Shown here: positions 1 through 5,365 of the stretch, in pieces
Numbering within the stretch: the stretch's first letter is position 1
Layout: each line of letters begins with the position of its first letter
From: JANXXV01 sp038230275
GTDB taxonomy: Bacteria; Acidobacteriota; Terriglobia; Bryobacterales; Bryobacteraceae
DNA: 6,477 bases
Reading direction: 5' to 3'
Assembly: GCA_038230275.1 (NCBI GenBank)
Contig: JBBRNO010000235.1
Span: 1 to 6,477, forward strand
Position numbers and translations under genes: made by a program
The notes under the pieces: generated by a model
The model's input: only the letters and a program-made list of their open reading frames with translations
The model's database searches: none
Told to the model about the DNA's origin: nothing

Positions 1-1
1 G

Positions 2-700
2 ATAGCCGGGCGCGGGCGGCTGATGCAGCAGCAAGGGGAAGGATGGGGGATGCTGGCGGCGCGGTGCGGGGTGCAGGAAGCACACAAGTGGGAGAGCAGG
101 GAAGTGTCAGTAGCGGCGGTGAATGGGCCGGAGCGAGTGACGCTGTCTGGGCGGAAGCAGGAGTTGGAAGAGGTGGCAAGGGGGCTGAAAGAGGCGGGAG
201 TGGAAGTGAAGTGGCTGGGAGTGAAGCAAGGGTTTCATTCGGCGCAGATGGAAGGGATGGCGGAAGAGTTTGGGGCGATGGCGGCGGGGATGGAGATGAA
301 GGGGCCGCGGGTGAGGATGATCTCGAGCGTAACGGGGCGGGAAGTAGGGAAAGAGGAACTAGGGAAAGCGGAGTATTGGCAGAGACAGGTGAGGGAGCGG
401 GTAGAGTTTCAGGCGGGGATGGAGGAACTGGCGAAGCAAGGGTGCGAGGTGTATCTGGAAGTAGGGCCGGGAGCGGTGCTGACGGGACTGGCGCAGGAGT
501 GGATGGCGGGGGAAGGGCGGGTGTGGGTGTCGTCGATGAGGGCAGGGAGAGGAGAGCGGCAGCAGTTGGCGGAGGCGGTAGGGGATTTATATGTGGGTGG
601 AGTGGATCTGGATTGGAAGGGGATGTACGCGGCCGGGAGCAGGAAGCGGGTTGCTCTGCCCACGTACCCGTTTCAACGCCAGCGCTACTGGTTCGACGAA
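2..700 (+). other. Acyltransferase (AT) domain, C-terminal part, with post-AT linker; malonyl-type motif
   Basis: The AT loads the extender unit onto the ACP. Visible are GRLMQ (residues 4-8), the NGPERVTLSG stretch, the specificity loop ending QGFHS (Phe78, His79), a YWQRQVRERVEF segment, LEVGPGAVLTGL, and the post-AT linker ending LPTYPFQRQRYWFDE (219-233). In PKS ATs the loop is usually HAFH for malonyl-CoA and YASH for methylmalonyl-CoA. The retained Phe-His here predicts malonyl-CoA, which fits a module that adds its methyl from SAM. His79 aligns with the catalytic histidine. The serine nucleophile (GHSxG) is upstream of the window. The coding strand is G-rich (29 G to 9 C in bases 301-360) up to about base 655, where composition flips. 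Confidence 0.93.
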
Positions 701-3700
701 TCTAAACCGCAGCCCACGCCAACGCAGGGGGAACACCCGTTGCTGGGCACAAGCCTGCGCGTTGCCGGTTCACCTGATCTGACAGTGTGGTCCACCCAGC
801 TCAGCACGTCGACCCACGGCTTTCTGGCGGACCATGTGGTTCACGGCCGCCCCGTCGTGCCGTTGACCGCGTATCTGGAAATGCTACTCGCCGCTTCACA
901 GGGCAGCCGGCTGGGTGCGATCACGATTCAAGAACCGCTCCCGATCGCGCCGGGCGAAGCGGCATCCGTCCAGGTTATCCAGCGCGGTGACGACTTCGAA
1001 GTGCATAGTTTCGAAAACGGCCGTTCCAAGAAGCATGTATCTGCAACTTTGCTTCCCACCGATCTTGCGGGCGACGTGCCGGCGCTCTCCGCTTTGCGCC
1101 AACGCATCTCTCAAGAAATAGACGCGTCCGAATTTTACGCCGGGACGCATCGCCGTGGCATTGACTTTGGCCCGTCATTTCGGGGGATTCAAACGCTTTT
1201 CAGGGGAGACGGCGAAGCGTTGGGCCGCATTCTCGCTCCGGATGGTCTGTCGGAAGAATCGGCGGTGTACCCGTTTCACCCCGCGCTCCTGGACGCTTGT
1301 CTGCAGGTGCTTGGCGCAGCCCTCGCCACGTCCGATCCTCATCTCTACTTCCCCTTCACGTTAGTTGAATTCGCATCGTATGCAAAGCCCGCCGGGCCGC
1401 TTTGGTCCCATGCGACGATCCGGAACGGAACGGCGGGGACGGACGGATCGCTCCTTTGCGATGTGACGATTTATGGAAGCGATGAGTCGCTGGTAGCCCA
1501 GGTTAAAGGCCTCGCGATGCGGCCCGCCCGCAGATCCTCATCATCCCTGGCATCGGAGTGCTTGTTTGAGACGCAGTGGGAAGAGCTCCCCGCCGAGGCC
1601 CACCTCCCCGTGGATCTGGATGCGATTTCCGTGGAGTTACAACGCGAAGCGGAACCGATTCTGCACGCGCACGGTGTGGATCGCTATCAGGAATTGCAGC
1701 CCGGCCTGGATGCGGCATGTGCCGCCGCCGCGCTCGCTGCCTTGCGAAAATTGGGATGGCATCCTCGGGCGAACGGTTGCGGCGTCGTAAAGCGTCAGGT
1801 AGCGCTCTTGGGACGCCTGGTCGAGATTGTTTCTGAAGCCGGTTTACTTCACACCGAAGGGGCGCCAGACCCCGGCATTACGCTTGAAGAACTCAGCCGA
1901 AAATTCCCCGAGTTCGCACATGAGATCGGCTTCGTGCAGCGCTGCGTTCCTCACTTGGCCGATGTCCTGCGGGGGACTTCCGATCCACTCGATATTTTGT
2001 TTCCTCACGGCTCGACCGAATCGGCGGAAGCGTTGTATTCCGAGTCAGCTTCTGCTCGCGCGATCAACAAGATCGTGGCAGCCGCCGTTACACGTTTCAA
2101 CGCAGAAAGGTCCTCCGGCTCCTCCAAAATTCGGATTCTTGAGATTGGAGCCGGAACAGGCGGGACCACCGGGCATGTCGCTCCGGTGTTGGACGCCGCT
2201 TCCACTGAATACACATTCACAGACATTTCACCGCTGTTTCTCGAAAAAGCCAGAAAGCGTTTCGGCGGCTATCCCTTTCTGCGCTATGAAACGCTCGACA
2301 TAGAGCGCGATCCGGAAAACCAGGGTTTCGCAACCGCGCAATTTGATCTGATCCTGGCCACCAACTGTCTTCACGCTACCGCCGATCTTCGCCAGACCAT
2401 GGCCCACGTCCGAAGCCTGCTGGCGCCCAACGGCGTGCTCATCCTGACGGAGGTGACGCGGCCGGAGCGCTGGATCGACGTCACTTTCGGAATGACCGAA
2501 GGGTGGTGGCGGTTTATCGATCGAGATCTCCGTCCGTCTTATCCACTGCTCTCGTCCGCGGCTTGGCGTTCCCTCCTGGCGGATTGCGGTTTTAAGGCCA
2601 GTGCTCCGGTAGCCGAAAACCGCGGCGCAGGCAATTCCATCTTTCTGGCCACTCTGGCCAACGTGGTCCCGTCTGGCGATTGGTTGATCCTCACGGATAC
2701 GCAGGGAGTGGGGAGCGAACTCGCATCGCTGCTGCAGGCACGCGGTGAGACCTGTGCCCTTGTTCGGCCAGACGAGGCGATCCCGGTGCTTGATCTACGC
2801 CAGTGGCAAGGAATTATCCACCTTTCCAGCCTGGATGCCGAGCCGTTTGAAGATCTCGATGCAACCTCTCTCCTAACCGCGCAGGAGTTGAGCTGCCGCC
2901 GCGTGCTGGATGTTATTCAGGCGCTGAAAAAGTCTGCCCCCGATCCGGCTCCGCGGCTTTGGTTGGTGACTTCGGGCGCGCAGCCTGCCCAGACTCCGCT
3001 CTGGGGCTTGGCGCGCGGGATTACCGAAGAACATCCCGAATATCGCTGCCGGTCCATCGATCTGGACCCCGCGGATACGCCGATACGCTCCGCCGCTGCC
3101 TTGGCCCAGGATCTGTTGTTGAATCCCTCAAGCAACGCGGTTTCCTGGCGAAACGGGAAGACATACGGACTTCGCTTGCAGCATCTTGCCGCTGCGGCTC
3201 CCTTGCATCTCACGATCGAAACCCGAGGGATGATCGAGAATCTGATGCCCCAGTTCGCCAAGCGCAAGACTGTGGGTCCGGGTCAGGTGGAAATTGAAGT
3301 AGCAGCCTCCGGCCTCACCTTTCGCGACGTTTTGAATGTGCTGGGACTTTACCCGGGCGACCCGGGGCCACTCGGCGGCGAATGCGCCGGCCGCATTGTG
3401 GCATTGGGCGGCGACGTCAACGAATGGCAGATTGGGGATGAAGTGGTGGCTCTCGCTTCCGGCTCTCATGACGGATTCGTACTTGCGGACCCCCGTTTAG
3501 CCGCCCGCAAACCCGCCGGACTCTCGCCGGAAGAAGCCGTCTCGCTGGCCATCTCTTTTATCACCGCTGAATACACACTTTCCCACCTTGCGAAGATGAG
3601 AGCCGGGGACCGCGTTCTGATTCACGCTGCGGCAGGCGGAGTAGGCTTGGCCGCGGTGCAACTGGCCTTGTGCGCGGGTGCTGATATATTTGCCACGGCG

Positions 3701-5365
3701 GGGAGTGAGCAGAAGCGAAACTATTTGCGCTCTCTTGGGGTGCACCACGTTTTTGACTCCCGGAACACTGAGTTCGAAGCCCACATTAAGCAGATTACCA
3801 ACGGGCACGGCGTGGATGTTGTTCTGAATTCGCTGGCGGACCAGGGGATGGCGGCCAGCTTCAGGGTGCTCGCGCACGGCGGGCGGTTCCTGGAAATCGG
3901 AAAACGTGGCATTTGGACGCACGATCAGGTTGCCGAACTGGGAAAGTCGATCTCCTATTTCATTGTGGATTGGGGGGAGGTAGCTCTTCGCGACCCGGAA
4001 CTGATTGGGGGAATGCTTCGCGGAATTATGGACGCGGCCTCCCGACAGGAAATTACACCGCTCCCCCTCTCGGTGTTCTCGTATCACAATGCAGCGGATG
4101 CCTTCCGATTCATGGCCCAGGCCCGGCACAGAGGCAAAATCGTACTGCGCCAACCCGGCGCGCCGGTGTTCGTTCGAAGCGAAGGAGACTACTTAATTAC
4201 TGGCGGCTTCGGTGCGCTCGGCCTGCGTTGTGCGCGATGGTTGATTGGTTTAGGTGCCCGCCATCTGGTTCTGGTTGGGCGTAACGCGCCTTCCCCTGCC
4301 GCCCTCCGCGAGATCGAAGCGTTGAGAACTGAGGGAGTGTCAATTCGCGCGCACATTGCGGACGTGGCGGACGGCGCCGCCATGGAAGCTGTGTTTTTCG
4401 GTGCTTCCATTCGCGGCGTCATCCACGCGGCCGGGCACCTGGAAGATGGGTTGCTCACGGACCAGACCTGGGAGCGATTCCGGAGTGTGCTGGCGCCGAA
4501 GATGGACGGCTCCTGGATACTTCACCATTTGACCGCAAACCTCTCTCTCGATTTCTTCCTGCTCTTCTCGTCCATTGCGTCCATCGCCGGCTCGGTCGGC
4601 CAGGCGAATCACGCGGCCGCTAACTCATTTGAAGATGCATTGGCGCATGCCCGCCGCAGGCAGGGCTTGCCGGCCATTAGTATCAATTGGGGCGCATGGG
4701 CCGAATCAGGAGCGGCGGTCCAAAGCCCGGAGCTGGAACAACGTAGGAACCGGCTCGGTCTCGGTACGCTGGCCCCGGCGGAGGCGTTTCAACTGTTGGA
4801 AGCCGTGATCAAAGCGAACCCTGCGCAGGTATTGGCAGCCCGTGTCGATTGGACCAAGTACGCGGCGCAGAGCCAGCGTTCGCCCGATTGGCTGTCTGCT
4901 GTGATGCAGTCCGCGCAAGATGCCATGCCTGCGGGCAAGCCGGTGGCATCGAATCTCTTCGCCGCGCGCCTGGCGCAGACACCCGACTCGAATCGCGTGG
5001 AGGTTCTGCGCGATCATGTTCACAGCCTGGCGCTTCGGATCTTAGGATTCGCCAGCGGCCGGCGTGTGGACCCGCTGCAGCCCTTGCAGGAACTGGGCCT
5101 CGACTCGTTAATGGCCGTGGAATTTCGCAATGCCCTGTCGTCGTCTTTAGGGCACCCGTTGCCGTCGACTCTGTTGTTCAGTTACCCGGCTGTGGAAGAC
5201 ATCACCCAGCATCTGGCGTCCCAGGTCTTAGGATGGACGTCTTCGGCATCAAAGCCCGCCGCGCAGCCAGGTGAATCGGCGCGCGGGATCGTGGGAGAGA
5301 TTGAAGACCTGTCCGACGAAGAGGTGGACCGGCTGTTGGCGGAAAAGGCAGGGCAGCGGCGATGA
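2..5365 (+). CDS. Type I modular polyketide synthase, 5'-truncated: AT-DH-cMT-(structural KR)-ER-KR-ACP
   Basis: This is most of one fully reducing, C-methylating extension module of a cytoplasmic assembly-line PKS. The frame is open from the window edge, and the first visible residues (AGRGRLMQ) are the conserved AT segment just after the GHSxG active site. The Met codon at base 23 is therefore internal, and the KS and AT nucleophile lie upstream. Counting base 2 as codon 1, the 1787 visible residues hold AT 1-233, DH 244-512, C-methyltransferase 523-887, structural KR half 888-1067, ER 1068-1385, catalytic KR 1394-1617, ACP 1664-1741 and an acidic tail to 1787. Active-site motifs are intact in DH, cMT, ER and ACP; the KR has His in place of the usual Tyr. 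Predicted outcome is a malonyl-derived, alpha-methylated, reduced unit. The gene overlaps the next PKS gene by 4 bases. The first ~218 codons differ from the rest in base and codon use. The class is certain; the product is unknown. Confidence 0.97.
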   Translation: MAGRGRLMQQQGEGWGMLAARCGVQEAHKWESREVSVAAVNGPERVTLSGRKQELEEVARGLKEAGVEVKWLGVKQGFHSAQMEGMAEEFGAMAAGMEMKGPRVRMISSVTGREVGKEELGKAEYWQRQVRERVEFQAGMEELAKQGCEVYLEVGPGAVLTGLAQEWMAGEGRVWVSSMRAGRGERQQLAEAVGDLYVGGVDLDWKGMYAAGSRKRVALPTYPFQRQRYWFDESKPQPTPTQGEHPLLGTSLRVAGSPDLTVWSTQLSTSTHGFLADHVVHGRPVVPLTAYLEMLLAASQGSRLGAITIQEPLPIAPGEAASVQVIQRGDDFEVHSFENGRSKKHVSATLLPTDLAGDVPALSALRQRISQEIDASEFYAGTHRRGIDFGPSFRGIQTLFRGDGEALGRILAPDGLSEESAVYPFHPALLDACLQVLGAALATSDPHLYFPFTLVEFASYAKPAGPLWSHATIRNGTAGTDGSLLCDVTIYGSDESLVAQVKGLAMRPARRSSSSLASECLFETQWEELPAEAHLPVDLDAISVELQREAEPILHAHGVDRYQELQPGLDAACAAAALAALRKLGWHPRANGCGVVKRQVALLGRLVEIVSEAGLLHTEGAPDPGITLEELSRKFPEFAHEIGFVQRCVPHLADVLRGTSDPLDILFPHGSTESAEALYSESASARAINKIVAAAVTRFNAERSSGSSKIRILEIGAGTGGTTGHVAPVLDAASTEYTFTDISPLFLEKARKRFGGYPFLRYETLDIERDPENQGFATAQFDLILATNCLHATADLRQTMAHVRSLLAPNGVLILTEVTRPERWIDVTFGMTEGWWRFIDRDLRPSYPLLSSAAWRSLLADCGFKASAPVAENRGAGNSIFLATLANVVPSGDWLILTDTQGVGSELASLLQARGETCALVRPDEAIPVLDLRQWQGIIHLSSLDAEPFEDLDATSLLTAQELSCRRVLDVIQALKKSAPDPAPRLWLVTSGAQPAQTPLWGLARGITEEHPEYRCRSIDLDPADTPIRSAAALAQDLLLNPSSNAVSWRNGKTYGLRLQHLAAAAPLHLTIETRGMIENLMPQFAKRKTVGPGQVEIEVAASGLTFRDVLNVLGLYPGDPGPLGGECAGRIVALGGDVNEWQIGDEVVALASGSHDGFVLADPRLAARKPAGLSPEEAVSLAISFITAEYTLSHLAKMRAGDRVLIHAAAGGVGLAAVQLALCAGADIFATAGSEQKRNYLRSLGVHHVFDSRNTEFEAHIKQITNGHGVDVVLNSLADQGMAASFRVLAHGGRFLEIGKRGIWTHDQVAELGKSISYFIVDWGEVALRDPELIGGMLRGIMDAASRQEITPLPLSVFSYHNAADAFRFMAQARHRGKIVLRQPGAPVFVRSEGDYLITGGFGALGLRCARWLIGLGARHLVLVGRNAPSPAALREIEALRTEGVSIRAHIADVADGAAMEAVFFGASIRGVIHAAGHLEDGLLTDQTWERFRSVLAPKMDGSWILHHLTANLSLDFFLLFSSIASIAGSVGQANHAAANSFEDALAHARRRQGLPAISINWGAWAESGAAVQSPELEQRRNRLGLGTLAPAEAFQLLEAVIKANPAQVLAARVDWTKYAAQSQRSPDWLSAVMQSAQDAMPAGKPVASNLFAARLAQTPDSNRVEVLRDHVHSLALRILGFASGRRVDPLQPLQELGLDSLMAVEFRNALSSSLGHPLPSTLLFSYPAVEDITQHLASQVLGWTSSASKPAAQPGESARGIVGEIEDLSDEEVDRLLAEKAGQRR
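731..1537 (+). other. Dehydratase (DH) domain, intact double hotdog
   Basis: The DH removes water from the beta-hydroxyacyl-ACP to give the enoyl intermediate. It begins at EHPLLG (residue 244). The first hotdog carries HxxxGxxxxP with His278, Gly282 and Pro287. A DFGPSFRGI segment corresponds to the usual YGPxF region, and the second hotdog carries the DxxxQ motif with Asp431 and Gln435. The catalytic His/Asp pair is present, so the domain looks active. Domain length (about 270 residues) is usual. Confidence 0.94.
1568..2662 (+). other. C-methyltransferase (cMT) domain embedded in the PKS module
   Basis: This is a SAM-dependent C-methyltransferase acting on the alpha carbon of the beta-ketoacyl-ACP. 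The first ~180 residues (523-700) match the helical lid region of PKS cMT domains. The class I fold follows: motif I LEIGAGTGG with Glu714, Gly716, Gly718 and Gly720, a FTDISPLFLEKA acidic loop, NCLHAT with His791, and LILTEVTRPERW with Glu817, then TFGMTEGWWRF. His791 and Glu817 are at the positions I take to be the catalytic His-Glu dyad described for bacterial PKS cMTs (assignment from memory of the motif). All key segments are intact. A methylating domain next to a malonyl-type AT is self-consistent. Confidence 0.94.
2663..3202 (+). other. Structural (non-catalytic) subdomain of the ketoreductase, upstream of ER
   Basis: In PKS modules with an ER, the KR is split: a truncated Rossmann half precedes the ER and packs on the catalytic half that follows it. 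Residues 888-1067 fit this role. They start with a GDWLILTD strand, lack a TGGxGxLG cofactor motif, and contain the characteristic LWGLARGI segment (1000-1007) followed by RCRSIDLDP. No catalytic residues are expected here. Confidence 0.87.
3203..4156 (+). other. Enoylreductase (ER) domain, MDR family, NADPH-dependent
   Basis: The ER reduces the enoyl-ACP to the saturated acyl-ACP. It has the medium-chain reductase signature: TFRDVLNVLGLYPG near the N-terminus, LGGECAGRIVALG, and the nucleotide-binding HAAAGGVG at residues 1208-1215, then VLNSLA and GRFLEIGKRGIW, ending in RHRGKIVL. Tyr1117 in LGLYPG aligns with the MDR tyrosine (Tyr52 in E. coli quinone oxidoreductase) linked to 2S alpha-methyl configuration in actinobacterial modular ERs. 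A small oddity is TAEYTL (1188-1193), where this family usually reads TAYYxL. The domain looks active. Confidence 0.93.
4181..4852 (+). other. Ketoreductase (KR) domain, B-type-like, with His in place of the catalytic Tyr
   Basis: The KR would reduce the beta-keto group with NADPH. The cofactor loop TGGFGALG (residues 1400-1407) is intact, followed by LVLVGR. The LED motif (Leu1480-Glu1481-Asp1482) keeps the last Asp of the LDD motif, and no diagnostic Trp of A-type KRs is present, so it groups with B-type (D-hydroxyl) KRs. Of the active-site residues, Lys1500, Ser1524 and Asn1541 are present. The Tyr expected 13 residues after the Ser is His1537 (GQANHAAAN, codon CAC at 4610-4612). The rest of the domain is fully conserved, including ISINWGAWAESG. 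I recall Asn-His variants at this site in other bacterial PKS KRs, so activity cannot be excluded. Confidence 0.9.
4991..5224 (+). other. Acyl carrier protein (ACP) domain
   Basis: The ACP carries the growing chain on phosphopantetheine. The LGLDSLMAVEFRN motif places the modified serine at residue 1702 (bases 5105-5107). Helix II and the later LPSTLLFSYPAVEDITQHL segment are typical of type I PKS ACPs. A single ACP is present, with no thioesterase after it, so this is an internal module whose chain must be handed to another protein. Confidence 0.95.
5225..5362 (+). other. Acidic C-terminal tail, likely docking region
   Basis: After the ACP come a Ser/Ala/Pro/Gly-rich linker (about residues 1742-1764) and a short acidic helix, IEDLSDEEVDRLLAEK, ending in a basic AGQRR. 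Tails of the form LSxEEVxxLLxEK are common at the C-termini of bacterial PKS proteins that pass the chain to a separate polypeptide. The helix has many Glu/Asp, which could pair with Lys/Arg in the leader of the following gene product. The docking role is inferred from position and composition. Confidence 0.65.
5350..5365 (+). promoter_or_regulatory. Stop-start overlap (ATGA) with weak Shine-Dalgarno
   Basis: The TGA stop of the first PKS gene (5363-5365) shares bases with the ATG of the second (5362-5364). A modest AGGG at 5350-5353 sits 8 bases before the ATG and could serve as ribosome binding site. The arrangement points to translational coupling, keeping the two assembly-line proteins at similar levels. 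No promoter-like gap exists between the genes. Confidence 0.8.

Noticed and set aside
23..25. ATG as the true start of the first gene
   Set aside because: The frame stays open to base 2 and the preceding residues (AGRGR) continue the conserved AT motif, so this Met is internal (GRLMQ).
250..310. Possible G-quadruplex from several GGG/GGGG runs
   Set aside because: The runs are separated by loops longer than is usual for a stable quadruplex, and the G-richness extends over the whole AT block, so no specific element is supported.
43..705. A 220-codon open frame overlapping the AT region in another + frame
   Set aside because: It is a by-product of the G-rich, stop-poor sequence. Its translation is Gly/Arg/Ala/Glu-rich low-complexity with no domain, while the overlapping frame encodes a clear AT.
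600..720. G/C skew flip as a replication origin or terminus signal
   Set aside because: The flip coincides exactly with a protein domain boundary and the opposite flip recurs inside the next KS, so a coding-mosaic explanation fits better.
3497..4153. A 218-codon antisense open frame opposite the ER domain
   Set aside because: No recognisable motif and no ribosome binding signal I could support; the + strand encodes a fully conserved ER there.
2..5365. Trans-AT, polyunsaturated fatty acid synthase or fungal PKS origin
   Set aside because: An AT is embedded in the module, only one ACP is present where PUFA synthases have tandem copies, and the ATGA-coupled neighbouring PKS gene is a bacterial arrangement.
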